In this document: positions 48,134 to 63,600 of the stretch, piece after piece | Layout: the number at the start of each line of letters is the position of its first letter | Position numbering within the stretch: position 1 is the first letter of the stretch | Assembly: GCA_963942565.1 (NCBI GenBank) | Contig: OZ012686.1 | Coordinates: forward strand, 60,234,904 to 60,298,903 | From: Maea johnstoni | Taxonomy: Eukaryota > Annelida > Polychaeta > Spionida > Magelonidae | DNA: 64,000 nt | Reading direction: 5' to 3' | Made by a program: the position numbers and the translations under genes | Notes under the pieces: model-generated | The model's database searches: none | The model's input: the letters and a program-made list of their open reading frames with translations, nothing else | Told to the model about the DNA's origin: nothing

Positions 48134-51100
48134 TCATAGGTGCTACTTAGGTGCTAAGCTCGTATATCCACCTACCTCAGTTTAGGTTGAGGTGCTTCGC
48201 TCCTATGCCCACCTACCCCCGTTAAGGCCAAGGTGCTTCACTCGTAGGTCAACCTACCCCAGTTTACTTACTTACTTACTTACTTAGGTGCTACTTAGGT
48301 GCTAAGCTCGTATATCCACCTACCCCAGTTAAGGCCCCGGTGCTAAGCTCGTATATTCACCTACCCCCGTCAAGGCCAAGGTGTTTCACTCGTAGGTCAA
48401 CCTACCCCAGTTTACTTACTTACTTAGGTGCTACTTAGGTGCTAAGCTCGTATATCCACCTACCCCAGTTAAGGCCCCGGTGCTAAGCTCGTATATTCAC
48501 CTACCCCAGTTTAGGCCGAGGTGCTTCGCTCCTATGCCCACCTACCCCCGTTAAGGCCAAGGTGCTTCACTCGTAGGTCAACCTACCCCAGTTTACTTAC
48601 TTACTTACTTACTTAGGTGCTACTTAGGTGCTAAGCTCGTATATCCACCTACCTCAGTTTAGGTTGAGGTGCTTCGCTCCTATGCCCACCTACCCCCGTT
48701 AAGGCCAAGGTGCTTCACTCGTAGGTCAACCTACCCCAGTTTACTTACTTACTTACTTACTTAGGTGCTACTTAGGTGCTAAGCTCGTATATCCACCTAC
48801 CTCAGTTTAGGTTGAGGTGCTTCGCTCCTATGCCCACCTACCCCCGTTAAGGCCAAGGTGCTTCACTCGTAGGTCAACCTACCCCAGTTTACTTACTTAC
48901 TTACTTACGTAGGTGCTACTTAGGTGCTAAGCTCGTATATCCACCTACCCCAGTTAGGACCCCGGTGCTATTCTCGTATATTCACCTACCCCAGTTTAGG
49001 CCGAGGTGCTTCGCTCTTATGCCCACCTACCCCCGTTAAGGCCAAGGTGCTTCACTCGTAGGTCAACCTACCCCAGTTTACTTACTTACTTACTTACTTA
49101 GGTGCTACTTAGGTGCTAAGCTCGTATATCCACCTACCTCAGTTTAGGTTGAGGTGCATCGCTCCTATGCCCAACTACCCCCGTTAAGGCCAAGGTGATT
49201 CACTCGTAGGTCAACCTACCCCAGTTTACTTACTTACTTACTTACTTAGGTGCTACTTAGGTGCTAAGCTCGTATATCCACCTACCCCAGTTAAGGCCCC
49301 GGTGCTAAGCTCGTATATTAACCTACCCCAGTTTAGGCCGAGGTGCTTCGCTCCTATGCCCACCTACCCCGTTAAGGCCAAGGTGCTTCACTCATAGGTC
49401 AACCTACCCCAGTTTACTTACTTACTTACTTACTTAGGTGCTACTTAGGTGCTAAGCTCGTATATCCACCTACCTCAGTTAAGGTTGAGGTGCTTCGCTC
49501 CTATGCCCACCTACCCCCGTTAAGGCCAAGGTGCTTCACTCGTAGGTCAACCTACCCAAGTTTACTTACTTACTTACTTACTTAGGTGCTACTTAGGTGC
49601 TAAGCTCGTATATCCACCTACCCCAGTTAAGGCCCCGGTGCTAAGCTCGTATATTCACCTACCCCAGTTAAGGCCGAGGTGCTTCGCTCCTATGCCCACC
49701 TACCCCCGTTAAGGCCAAGGTGCTTCACTCGTAGGTCAACCTACCCCAGTTTACTTACTTACTTACTTAATTAGGTGCTACTTAGGTGCTAAGCTCGTAT
49801 ATCCACCTACCTCAGTTTAGGTTGAGGTGCTTCGCTCCTATGCCCACCTACCCCCGTTAAGGCCAAGGTGCTTCACTCGTAGGTCAACCTACCCCAGTTT
49901 ACTTACTTACTTACTTAATTAGGTGCTACTTAGGTGCTAAGCTCGTATATCCACCTACCTCAGTTTAGGTTGAGGTGCTTCGCTCCTATGCCCACCTACC
50001 CCCGTTAAGGCCAAGGTGCTTCACTCGTAGGTCAACCTACCCCAGTTTACTTACTTACTTACTTACTTAGGTGCTACTTAGGTGCTAAGCTCGTATATCC
50101 ACCTACCCCAGTTAAGGCCCCGGTGCTAAGCTCGTATATTCACCTACCCCAGTTTAGGCCGAGGTGATTCGCTCCTATGCTCACCTACCCCCGTTAAGGC
50201 CAAGGTGCTTCACTCGTAGGTCAACCTACCCCAGTTTACTTACTTACTTACTTACTTACTTAGGTGCTACTTAGGTGCTAAGCTCGTATATCCACCTACC
50301 TCAGTTTAGGTTGAGGTGCTTCGCTCCTATGCCCACCTACCCCCGTTTAGGCCAAGGTGCTTCACTCGTAGGTCAACCTACCCCAGTTTACTTACTTACT
50401 TACTTACTTAGGTGCTACTTAGGTGCTAAGCTTGTATATCCACCTACCCCAGTTAAGGCCCCGGTGCTAAGCTCGTATATTCACCTACCCCAGTTTAGGC
50501 CGAGGTGCTTCGCTCCTATGCCCACCTACCCCCGTTAAGGCCAAGGTGCTTCACTCGTAGGTCAACCTACCCCAGTTTACTTACTTACTTACTTACTTAG
50601 GTGCTACTTAGGTGCTAAGCTCGTATATCCACCTACCTCAGTTTAGGTTGAGGTGCTTCGCTCCTATGCCCACCTACCCTCGTTAAGGCCAAGGTGCTTC
50701 ACTCGTAGGTCAACCTACCCCAGTTTACTTACTTACTTACTTACTTAGGTGCTACTTAGGTGCTAAGCTCGTATATCCACCTACCCCAGTTAAGGCCCCG
50801 GTGCTAAGCTCATATATTCACCTACCCCAGTTTAGGCCGAGGTGCTTCGCTCCTATGCCCACCTACCCCCGTTAAGGCCAAGGTGCTTCACTCGTAGGTC
50901 AACCTACCCCAGTTTACTCAGTTTAGGTTAAGGTGCTTCGCTCCTATGCCCACCTACCCCCGTTAAGGCCAAGGTGCTTCACTCGTAGGTCAACCTACCC
51001 CAGTTTACTTACTTACTTACTTACTTAGGTGCTACTTAGGTGCTAAGCTCGTATATCCACCTACCCCAGTTAAGGCCCCGGTGCTAAGCTCGTATATTCA

Positions 51101-51537
51101 CCTACCCCAGTTTAGGCCGAGGTGCTTCGCTCCTATGCCCACCTACCCCCGTTAAGGCCACGGTGCTTCACTCGTAGGTCAACCTACCCCAGTTTACTTA
51201 CTTACTTACTTACTTAGGTGCTACTTAAGTGCTAAGCTTGTATATCCACCTACCTCAGTTTAGGTTGAGGTGCTTCGCTCCTATGCCCACCTACCCCTGT
51301 TAAGGCCAAGGTGCTTCACTCGTAGGTCAACCTACCCCAGTTTACTTACTTACTTACTTACTTAGGTGCTACTTAGGTGCTAAGCTCGTATATCCACCTA
51401 CCCCAGTTAAGGCCCCGGTGCTAAGCTCGTATATTCACTTACCCCAGTTTAGGCCGAGGTGCTTCGCTCCTGTGTCCACCTACCTCAGTTTAGGCTGAGG
51501 TGCTTCGCTCGTAGGTCAACCTACCCCAGTTTACTTT

Positions 51538-51572
<35 letters not shown>

Positions 51573-52317
51573 TCATAGGTGCTACTTAGGTGCTAAGCTC
51601 GTATATCCACCTACCTCAGTTTAGGTTGAGGTGCTTTGCTCCTCTGTCCATCTACCCCCGTTAAGGCCAAGGTGCTTCACTTATAGGTCAACCTACCCCA
51701 GTTTACTTACTTACTTACTTACTTAGGTGCTACTTAGGTGCTAAGCTCGTATATCCACCTACCCCAGTTAAGGCCCCGGTGCTAAGCTCGTATATTCACC
51801 TACCCCAGTTTAGGCCGAGGTGCTTCGCTCCTATGTCCACCTACCTCAGTTTAGGCCGAGGTGCTTCGCTCGTATGTCCACCTACCCCGGTGAAGGCCAA
51901 GGTGCTTCGCTCGTAGGTCAACCTTCCCCAGTTTACTTTCTTACTTACTTACTTACTTACTTACTTTCATAGGTTCTACTTAGGTGCTAAGCTCGTATAT
52001 CCACCTACCTCAGTTTAGGTTGAGGTGCTACGCTCCTATGCCCACCTACCCCCGTTAAGGCCAAGGTGCTTCACTCGTAGGTCAACCTACCCCAGTTTAC
52101 TTACTTACTTAGGTGCTACTTAGGTGCTAAGCTCGTATATCCACCTACCCCAGTTAAGGCCCCGGTGCTAAGCTCGTATATTCACCTACCCCAGTTTAGG
52201 CCGAGGTGCTTCGCTCCTATGTCCACCTACCTCAGTTTAGGCCGAGGTGCTTCGCTCGTATGTCCACCTACCCCCGTTAAGGCCAAGGTGCTTCGCTCGT
52301 AGGTCAACCTACCCCAG

Positions 52318-52360
<43 letters not shown>

Positions 52361-53329
52361 TCATAGGTGCTACTTAGGTGCTAAGCTCGTATATCCACCT
52401 ACCTCTGTTTAGGTTGAGGTGCTTTGCTCCTATGTCCACCTACCCCCGTTAAGGCCAAGGTGCTTCACTCGTAGGTCAACCTACCCCAGTTTACCTACTT
52501 ACTTACTTACTTAGGTGCTACTTAGGTGCTAAGCTCGTATATCCACCTACCCCAGTTAAGGCCCCGGTGCTAAGCTTGTATATTCACCTACCCCAGTTAA
52601 GGCCAAGGTGCTTCGCTCGTAGGTCAACCTACCCCAGTTTACTTTCTTACTCACTTACTTACTTACTTACTTACTTACTTTCATAGGTGCTACTTAGGTG
52701 CTAAGCTCGTATATCCACCTACCTCAGTTTAGGTTGAGGTGCTTCGCTCCTATGTCCACCTACCCCCGTTAAGGCCAAGGTGCTTCACTCGTACGTCAAC
52801 CTACCCCAGTTTACTTTCTTACTTACTTACTTACTTACTCACTTAATTTCATAGGTGCTACTTAGGTGCTAAGCTTGTATATCCACCTACCTCAGTTTAG
52901 GTTGAGGTGCTTCGCTCCTATGTCCACCTACCCCCGTTAAGGCCAAGGTGCTTCACTCGTAGGTCAACCTACCCCAGTTTACTTACTTACTTACTTACTT
53001 AGGTGCTACTTAGGTGCTAAGCTCGTATATCCACCTACCCCAGTTAAGGCCCCGGTGCTAAGCTCGTATATTCACCTACCCCAGTTTAGGCCGAGGTGCT
53101 TCGCTCCTATGCCCACCTACCCCCGTTAAGGCCACGGTGCTTCACTCGTAGGTCAACCTACCCCAGTTTACTTACTTACTTACTTACTTAGGTGCTACTT
53201 AGGTGCTAAGCTCGTATATCCACCTACCTCAGTTTAGGTTGAGGTGCTTCGCTCCTATGCTCACCTACCCCCGTTAAGGCCAAGGTGCTTCACTCGTAGG
53301 TCAACCTACCCCAGTTTACTTACTTACTT

Positions 53330-53552
53330 ACTAACTTAGGTGCTACTTAGGTGCTAAGCTCGTATATCCACCTACCCCAGTTAAGGCCCCGGTGCTAAGC
53401 TCGTATATTCACCTACCCCAGTTTAGGCCGAGGTGCTTCGCTCCTATGTCCACCTACCTCAGTTTAGGCCGAGGTGCTTCGCTCGTATGTCTACCTACCC
53501 CCGTTAAGGCCAAGGTGCTTCGCTCGTAGGTCAACCTACCCCAGTTTACTTT

Positions 53553-53583
<31 letters not shown>

Positions 53584-54287
53584 TCATAGGTGCTACTTAG
53601 GTGCTAAGCTCGTATATCCACCTACCTCAGTTTAGGTTGAGGTGCTTTGCTCCTATGTCCATCTACCCCCGTTAAGGCCAAGGTACTTCACTTATAGGTC
53701 AACCTACCCCAGTTTACTTACTTACTTACTTACTTAGGTGCTACTTAGGTGCTAAGCTCGTATATCCACCTACCCCAGTTAAGGCCCCGGTGCTAAGCTC
53801 GTATATTCACCTACCCCAGTTTAGGCCGAGGTGCTTCGCTCCTATGCCCACCTACCCCCGTTAAGGCCACGGTGCTTCACTCGTAGGTCAACCTACCCCA
53901 GTTTACTTACTTACTTACTTACTTAGGTGCTACTTAGGTGCTAAGCTCGTATATCCACCTACCTCAGTTTAGGTTGAGGTGCTTCGCTCCTATGCTCACC
54001 TACCCCCGTTAAGGCCAAGGTGCTTCACTCGTAGGTCAACCTACCCCAGTTTACTTACTTACTTACTAACTTAGGTGCTACTTAGGTGCTAAGCTCGTAT
54101 ATCCACCTACCCCAGTTAAGGCCCCGGTGCTAAGCTCGTATATTCACCTACCCCAGTTTAGGCCGAGGTGCTTCGCTCCTATGTCCACCTACCTCAGTTT
54201 AGGCCGAGGTGCTTCGCTCGTATGTCTACCTACCCCCGTTAAGGCCAAGGTGCTTCGCTCGTAGGTCAACCTACCCCAGTTTACTTT

Positions 54288-54318
<31 letters not shown>

Positions 54319-54685
54319 TCATAGGTGCTACTTAGGTGCTAAGCTCGTATATCCACCTACCTCAGTTTAGGTTGAGGTGCTTTGCTCCTATGTCCATCTA
54401 CCCCAGTTAAGGCCAAGGTACTTCACTTATAGGTCAACCTACCCCAGTTTACTTACTTACTTACTTACTTAGGTGCTACTTAGGTGCTAAGCTCGTATAT
54501 CCACCTACCCCAGTTAAGGCCCCGGTGCTAAGCTCGTATATTCACCTACCCCAGTTTAGGCCGAGGTGCTTCGCTCCTATGTCCACCTACCTCAGTTTAG
54601 GCCGAGGTGCTTCGCTCGTATGTCCACCTACCCCGGTGAAGGCCAAGGTGCTTCGCTCGTAGCTCAACCTTCCCCAGTTTACTTT

Positions 54686-54716
<31 letters not shown>

Positions 54717-55075
54717 TCATAGGTTCTACTTAGGTGCTAAGCTCTTATATCCACCTACCTCAGTTTAGGTTGAGGTGCTTCGCTCCTATGCCCACCTACC
54801 CCCGTTAAGGCCAAGGTGCCTCACTCGTAGGTCAACCTACCCCAGTTTACTTACTTACTTACTTACTTAGGTGCTACTTAGGTGCTAAGCTCGTAAATCC
54901 ACCTACCCCAGTTAAGGCCCCGGTGCTAAGCTCGTATATTCACCTACCCCAGTTTAGGCCGAGGTGCTTCGCTCCTATGTCCACTTACCTCAGTTTAGGC
55001 CGAGGTGCTTCGCTCGTATGTCCACCTACCCCCTTAAAGGCCAAGGTGCTTCGCTCGTAGGTCAACCTACCCCAG

Positions 55076-55122
<47 letters not shown>

Positions 55123-57309
55123 TCATAGGTGCTACTTAGGTGCTAAGCTCGTATATCCACCTACCTCTGTTTAGGTTGAGGTGCTTTGCTCCTATGTCCA
55201 CCTACCCCCGTTAAGGCCAAGGTGCTTCACTCGTAGGTCAACCTACCCCAGTTTACTTACTTACTTACTTAGGTGCTACTTAGGTGCTAAGCTCGTATAT
55301 CCACCTACCCCAGTTAAGGCCCCGGTGCTAAGCTCGTATATTCACCTACCCCCGTTAAGGCCAAGGTGCTTCACTCGTAGGTCAACCTACCCCAGTTTAC
55401 TTACTTACTTAGGTGCTACTTAGGTGCTAAGCTCGTATATCCACCTACCCCAGTTAAGGCCCCGGTGCTAAGCTTGTATATTCACCTACCCCAGTTTAGG
55501 CCGAGGTGCTTCGCTCCTATGCCCACCTACCCCCGTTAAGGCCAAGGTGCTTCACTCGTAGGTCAACCTACCCCAGTTTACTTACTTACTTACTTACTTA
55601 GGTGCTACTTAGGTGCTAAGCTCGTATATCCACCTACCTCAGTTTAGGTTTAGGTGCTTCGCTCCTATGCCCACCTACCCCCGTTAAGGCCAAGGTGCTT
55701 CACACGTAGGTCAACCTACCCCAGTTTACTTACTTACTTACTTACTTAGGTGCTACTTAGGAGCTAAGCTCGTATATCCACCTACCCCAGTTAAGGCCCC
55801 GGTGCTAAGCTCGTATATTCACCTACCCCAGTTTAGGCCGAGGTGCTTCGCTCCTATGCCCACCTACCCCCGTTAAGGCCAAGGTGCTTCACTCGTAGGT
55901 CAACCTACCCCAGTTTACTTACTTACTTACTTACTTAGGTGCTACTTAGGTGCTAAGCTCGTATATCCACCTACCTCAGTTTAGGTTGAGGTGCTTCGCT
56001 CCTATGCCCACCCACCCCCGTTAAGGCCAAGGTGCTTCACTCGTAGGTCAACCTACCCCAGTTTACTTACTTACTTACTTACTTAGGTGCTACTTAGGTG
56101 CTAAGCTCGTATATCCACCTACCCCAGTTAAGGCCCCGGTGCTAAGCTCGTATATTCACCTACCCCAGTTTAGGCCGAGGTGCTTCGCTCCTATGCCCAC
56201 CTACCCCCGTTAAGGCCAAGGTGCTTCACTCGTAGGTCAACCTACCCCAGTTTACTTACTTACTTACTTACTTAGGTGCTACTTAGGTGCTAAGCTCGTA
56301 TATCCACCTACCTCAGTTTAGGTTGAGGTGCTTCGCTCCTATGCCCACCTACCCCCGTTAAGGCCAAGGTGCTTCACTCGTAGGTCAACCTACCCCAGTT
56401 TACTTACTTACTTACTTACGTAGGTGCTACTTAGGTGCTAAGCTCGTATATCCACCTACCCCAGTTAGGGCCCCGGTGCTAATCTGGTATATTCACCTAC
56501 CCCAGTTTAGGCCGAGGTGCTTCGCTCCTATGCCCACCTACCCCCGTTAAGGCCAAGGTGCTTCACTCGTAGGTCAACCTACCCCAGTTTACTTACTTAC
56601 TTACTTACTTAGGTGTACTTAGGTGCTAAGCTCGTATATCCACCTACCTCAGTTTAGGTTGAGGTGCATCGCTCCTATGCCCAACTACCCCCGTTAAGGC
56701 CAAGGTGATTCACTCGTAGGTCAACCTACCCCAGTTTACTTACTTACTTACTTACTTAGGTGCTACTTAGGTGCTAATCTCGTATATCCACCTACCCCAG
56801 TTAAGGCCCCGGTGCTAAGCTCGTATATTCACCTACCCCAGTTTAGGCCGAGGTGCTTCGCTCCTATGCCCACCTACCCCCGTTAAGGCCAATGTGCTTC
56901 ACTCGTAGGTCAACCTACCCCAGTTTACTTACTTACTTACTTACTTAGGTGCTACTTAGGTGCTAAGCTCGTATATCCACCTACCTCAGTTTAGGTTGAG
57001 GTGCTTCGCTCCTATGCTCACCTACCCCCGTTAAGGCCAAGGTGCTTCACTCGTAGGTCAACCTACCCCAGTTTACTTACTTACTTACTAACTTAGGTGC
57101 TACTTAGGTGCTAAGCTCGTATATCCACCTACCCCAGTTAAGGCCCCGGTGCTAAGCTCGTATATTCACCTACCCCAGTTTAGGCCGAGGTGCTTCGCTC
57201 CTATGTCCACCTACCTCAGTTTAGGCCGAGGTGCTTCGCTCGTATGTCTACCTACCCCCGTTAAGGCCAAGGTGCTTCGCTCGTAGGTCAACCTACCCCA
57301 GTTTACTTT

Positions 57310-57340
<31 letters not shown>

Positions 57341-58044
57341 TCATAGGTGCTACTTAGGTGCTAAGCTCGTATATCCACCTACCTCAGTTTAGGTTGAGGT
57401 GCTTTGCTCCTATGTCCATCTACCCCCGTTAAGGCCAAGGTACTTCACTTATAGGTCAACCTACCCCAGTTTACTTACTTACTTACTTACTTAGGTGCTA
57501 CTTAGGTGCTAAGCTCGTATATCCACCTACCCCAGTTAAGGCCCCGGTGCTAAGCTCGTATATTCACCTACCCCAGTTTAGGCCGAGGTGCTTCGCTCCT
57601 ATGCCCACCTACCCCCGTTAAGGCCACGGTGCTTCACTCGTAGGTCAACCTACCCCAGTTTACTTACTTACTTACTTACTTAGGTGCTACTTAGGTGCTA
57701 AGCTCGTATATCCACCTACCTCAGTTTAGGTTGAGGTGCTTCGCTCCTATGCTCACCTACCCCCGTTAAGGCCAAGGTGCTTCACTCGTAGGTCAACCTA
57801 CCCCAGTTTACTTACTTACTTACTAACTTAGGTGCTACTTAGGTGCTAAGCTCGTATATCCACCTACCCCAGTTAAGGCCCCGGTGCTAAGCTCGTATAT
57901 TCACCTACCCCAGTTTAGGCCGAGGTGCTTCGCTCCTATGTCCACCTACCTCAGTTTAGGCCGAGGTGCTTCGCTCGTATGTCTACCTACCCCCGTTAAG
58001 GCCAAGGTGCTTCGCTCGTAGGTCAACCTACCCCAGTTTACTTT

Positions 58045-58075
<31 letters not shown>

Positions 58076-58442
58076 TCATAGGTGCTACTTAGGTGCTAAG
58101 CTCGTATATCCACCTACCTCAGTTTAGGTTGAGGTGCTTTGCTCCTATGTCCATCTACCCCAGTTAAGGCCAAGGTACTTCACTTATAGGTCAACCTACC
58201 CCAGTTTACTTACTTACTTACTTACTTAGGTGCTACTTAGGTGCTAAGCTCGTATATCCACCTACCCCAGTTAAGGCCCCGGTGCTAAGCTCGTATATTC
58301 ACCTACCCCAGTTTAGGCCGAGGTGCTTCGCTCCTATGTCCACCTACCTCAGTTTAGGCCGAGGTGCTTCGCTCGTATGTCCACCTACCCCGGTGAAGGC
58401 CAAGGTGCTTCGCTCGTAGCTCAACCTTCCCCAGTTTACTTT

Positions 58443-58473
<31 letters not shown>

Positions 58474-58832
58474 TCATAGGTTCTACTTAGGTGCTAAGCT
58501 CTTATATCCACCTACCTCAGTTTAGGTTGAGGTGCTTCGCTCCTATGCCCACCTACCCCCGTTAAGGCCAAGGTGCCTCACTCGTAGGTCAACCTACCCC
58601 AGTTTACTTACTTACTTACTTACTTAGGTGCTACTTAGGTGCTAAGCTCGTAAATCCACCTACCCCAGTTAAGGCCCCGGTGCTAAGCTCGTATATTCAC
58701 CTACCCCAGTTTAGGCCGAGGTGCTTCGCTCCTATGTCCACTTACCTCAGTTTAGGCCGAGGTGCTTCGCTCGTATGTCCACCTACCCCCGTTAAGGCCA
58801 AGGTGCTTCGCTCGTAGGTCAACCTACCCCAG

Positions 58833-58871
<39 letters not shown>

Positions 58872-60680
58872 TCATAGGTGCTACTTAGGTGCTAAGCTCG
58901 TATATCCACCTACCTCTGTTTAGGTTGAGGTGCTTTGCTCCTATGTCCACCTACCCCCGTTAAGGCCAAGGTGCTTCACTCGTAGGTCAACCTACCCCAG
59001 TTTACTTACTTACTTACTTAGGTGCTACTTAGGTGCTAAGCTCGTATATCCACCTACCCCAGTTAAGGCCCCGGTGCTAAGCTCGTATATTCACCTACCC
59101 CCGTTAAGGCCAAGGTGCTTCACTCGTAGGTCAACCTACCCCAGTTTACTTACTTACTTAGGTGCTACTTAGGTGCTAAGCTCGTATATCCACCTACCCC
59201 AGTTAAGGCCCCGGTGCTAAGCTCGTATATTCACCTACCCCAGTTTAGGCCGAGGTGCTTCGCTCCTATGCCCACCTACCCCCGTTAAGGCCAAGGTGCT
59301 TCACTCGTAGGTCAACCTACCCCAGTTTACTTACTTACTTACTTACTTAGGTGCTACTTAGGTGCTAAGCTCGTATATCCACCTACCTCAGTTTAGGTTT
59401 AGGTGCTTCGCTCCTATGCCCACCTACCCCCGTTAAGGCCAAGGTGCTTCACACGTAGGTCAACCTACCCCAGTTTACTTACTTACTTACTTACTTAGGT
59501 GCTACTTAGGAGCTAAGCTCGTATATCCACCTACCCCAGTTAAGGCCCCGGTGCTAAGCTCGTATATTCACCTACCCCAGTTTAGGCCGAGGTGCTTCGC
59601 TCCTATGCCCACCTACCCCCGTTAAGGCCAAGGTGCTTCACTCGTAGGTCAACCTACCCCAGTTTACTTACTTACTTACTTACTTAGGTGCTACTTAGGT
59701 GCTAAGCTCGTATATCCACCTACCTCAGTTTAGGTTGAGGTGCTTCGCTCCTATGCCCACCCACCCCCGTTAAGGCCAAGGTGCTTCACTCGTAGGTCAA
59801 CCTACCCCAGTTTACTTACTTACTTACTTACTTAGGTGCTACTTAGGTGCTAAGCTCGTATATCCACCTACCCCAGTTAAGGCCCCGGTGCTAAGCTCGT
59901 ATATTCACCTACCCCAGTTTAGGCCGAGGTGCTTCGCTCCTATGCCCACCTACCCCCGTTAAGGCCAAGGTGCTTCACTCGTAGGTCAACCTACCCCAGT
60001 TTACTTACTTACTTACTTACTTAGGTGCTACTTAGGTGCTAAGCTCGTATATCCACCTACCTCAGTTTAGGTTGAGGTGCTTCGCTCCTATGCCCACCTA
60101 CCCCCGTTAAGGCCAAGGTGCTTCACTCGTAGGTCAACCTACCCCAGTTTACTTACTTACTTACTTACGTAGGTGCTACTTAGGTGCTAAGCTCGTATAT
60201 CCACCTACCCCAGTTAGGGCCCCGGTGCTAATCTGGTATATTCACCTACCCCAGTTTAGGCCGAGGTGCTTCGCTCCTATGCCCACCTACCCCCGTTAAG
60301 GCCAAGGTGCTTCACTCGTAGGTCAACCTACCCCAGTTTACTTACTTACTTACTTACTTAGGTGTACTTAGGTGCTAAGCTCGTATATCCACCTACCTCA
60401 GTTTAGGTTGAGGTGCATCGCTCCTATGCCCAACTACCCCCGTTAAGGCCAAGGTGATTCACTCGTAGGTCAACCTACCCCAGTTTACTTACTTACTTAC
60501 TTACTTAGGTGCTACTTAGGTGCTAATCTCGTATATCCACCTACCCCAGTTAAGGCCCCGGTGCTAAGCTCGTATATTCACCTACCCCAGTTTAGGCCGA
60601 GGTGCTTCGCTCCTATGCCCACCTACCCCCATTAAGGCCAAGGTGCTTCACTCGTAGGTCAACCTACCCCAGTTTACTAA
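53330..60680. repeat. 3.75-kb block duplicated in tandem within the satellite
   Basis: Markers such as ACTAACTTAGG (53330, 54066 and 57088, 57823), CCATCTACCCCAGTTAAGG (54394 and 58151) and AGGTGTACTTAGG (56611 and 60360) repeat at 3749-3757. The 8-bp difference comes from (TTAC)n length. Inside each copy is a further tandem duplication of about 736 bp. The copies are almost identical, so the event is recent or homogenised. Confidence 0.9.
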
Positions 60681-63600
60681 CTTACTTACTTAATTAGGTG
60701 CTACTTAGGTGCTAAGCTCGTATATCCACCTACCTCAGTTTAGGTTGAGGTGCTTCGCTCCTATGCCCACCTACCCCCGTTAAGGCCAAGGTGCTTCACT
60801 CGTAGGTCAACCTACCCCAGTTTACTTACTTACTTACTTACTTAGGTGCTACTTAGGTGCTAAGCTCGTATATCCACCTACCCCAGTTAAGGCCCCGGTG
60901 CTAAGCTCGTATATTCACCTACCCCAGTTTAGGCCGAGGTGCTTCGCTCCTATGCTCACCTACCCCCGTTAAGGCCAAGGTGCTTCACTCGTAGGTCAAC
61001 CTACCCCAGTTTACTTACTTACTTACTTACTTACTTAGGTGCTACTTAGGTGTTAAGCTCGTATATCCACCTACCTCAGTTTAGGTTGAGGTGCATCGCT
61101 CCTATGCCCAACTACCCCCGTTAAGGCCAAGGTGATTCACTCGTAGGTCAACCTACCCCAGTTTACTTACTTACTTACTTACTTAGGTGCTACTTAGGTG
61201 CTAAACTCGTATAACCACCTACCCCAGTTAAGGCCCCGGTGCTAAGCTCGTATATTCACCTACCCCAGTTTAGGCCGAGGTGCTTCGCTCCTATGCTCAC
61301 CTACCCCCGTTAAGGCCAAGGTGCTTCACTCGTAGGTCAACCTACCCCAGTTTACTTACTTACTTACTTACTTACTTAGGTGCTACTTAGGTGCTAAGCT
61401 CGTATATCCACCTACCTCAGTTTAGGTTGAGGTGCTTCGCTCCTATGCCCACCTACCCCCGTTAAGGCCAAGGTGCTTCACTCGTAGGTCAACCTACCCC
61501 AGTTTACTTACTTACTTACTTACTTAGGTGCTACTTAGGTGCTAAGCTCGTATATCCACCTACCCCAGTTAAGGCCCCGGTGCTAAGCTCGTATATTCAC
61601 CTACCCCAGTTTAGGCCGAGGTGCTTCGCTCCTATGCCCACCTACCCCCGTTAAGGCCAAGGTGCTTCACTCGTAGGTCAACCTACCCCAGTTTACTTAC
61701 TTACATACTTACTTAGGTGCTACTTAGGTGCTAAGCTCGTATATCCACCTACCTCAGTTTAGGTTGAGGTGCTTCGCTCCTATGCCCACCTACCCCCGTT
61801 AAGGCCAAGGTGCTTCACTCGTAGGTCAACCTACCCCAGTTTACTTACTTACTTACTTACGTAGGTGCTACTTAGGTGCTAAGCTCGTATATCCACCTAC
61901 CCCAGTTAGGGCCCCGGTGCTAATCTGGTATATTCACCTACCCCAGTTTAGGCCGAGGTGCTTCGCTCCTATGCCCACCTACCCCCGTTAAGGCCAAGGT
62001 GCTTCACTCGTAGGTCAACCTACCCCAGTTTACTTACTTACTTACTTACTTAGGTGTACTTAGGTGCTAAGCTCGTATATCCACCTACCTCAGTTTAGGT
62101 TGAGGTGCATCGCTCCTATGCCCAACTACCCCCGTTAAGGCCAAGGTGATTCACTCGTAGGTCAACCTACCCCAGTTTACTTACTTACTTACTTACTTAG
62201 GTGCTACTTAGGTGCTAATCTCGTATATCCACCTACCCCAGTTAAGGCCCCGGTGCTAAGCTCGTATATTCACCTACCCCAGTTTAGGCCGAGGTGCTTC
62301 GCTCCTATGCCCACCTACCCCCATTAAGGCCAAGGTGCTTCACTCGTAGGTCAACCTACCCCAGTTTACTAACTTACTTACTTAATTAGGTGCTACTTAG
62401 GTGCTAAGCTCGTATATCCACCTACCTCAGTTTAGGTTGAGGTGCTTCGCTCCTATGCCCACCTACCCCCGTTAAGGCCAAGGTGCTTCACTCGTAGGTC
62501 AACCTACCCCAGTTTACTTACTTACTTACTTACTTAGGTGCTACTTAGGTGCTAAGCTCGTATATCCACCTACCCCAGTTAAGGCCCCGGTGCTAAGCTC
62601 GTATATTCACCTACCCCAGTTTAGGCCGAGGTGCTTCGCTCCTATGCTCACCTACCCCCGTTAAGGCCAAGGTGCTTCACTCGTAGGTCAACCTACCCCA
62701 GTTTACTTACTTACTTACTTACTTACTTAGGTGCTACTTAGGTGCTAAGCTCGTATATCCACCTACCTCAGTTTAGGTTGAGGTGCTTCGCTCCTATGCC
62801 CACCTACCCCCGTAAAGGCCAAGGTGCTTCACTCGTAGGTCAACCTACCCCAGTTTACTTACTTACTTACTTACTTAGGTGCTACTTAGGTGCTAAGCTT
62901 GTATATCCACCTACCCCAGTTAAGGCCCCGGTGCTAAGCTCGTATATTCACCTACCCCAGTTTAGGCCGAGGTGCTTCGCTCCTATGCCCACCTACCCCC
63001 GTTAAGGCCAAGGTGCTTCACTCGTAGGTCAACCTACCCCAGTTTACTTACTTACTTACTTACTTAGGTGCTACTTAGGTGCTAAGCTCGTATATCCACC
63101 TACCTCAGTTTAGGTTGAGGTGCTTCGCTCCTATGCCCACCTACCCCCGTTAAGGCCAAGGTGCTTCACTCGTAGGTCAACCTACCCCAGTTTACTTACT
63201 TACTTACTTACTTAGGTGCTACTTAGGTGCTAAGCTCGTATATCCACCTACCCCAGTTAAGGCCCCGGTGCTAAGCTCGTATATTCACCTACCCCAGTTT
63301 AGGCCGAGGTGCTTCGCTCCTATGCCCACCTACCCCCGTTAAGGCCAAGGTGCTTCACTCGTAGGTCAACCTACCCCAGTTTACTTACTTACTTACTTAC
63401 TTAGGTGCTACTTAGGTGCTAAGCTCGTATATCCACCTACCTCAGTTTAGGTTGAGGTGCTTCGCTCCTATGCCCACCTACCCCCGTTAAGGCCAAGGTG
63501 CTTCACTCGTAGGTCAACCTACCCCAGTTTACTTACTTACTTACTTACGTAGGTGCTACTTAGGTGCTAAGCTCGTATATCCACCTACCCCAGTTAGGGC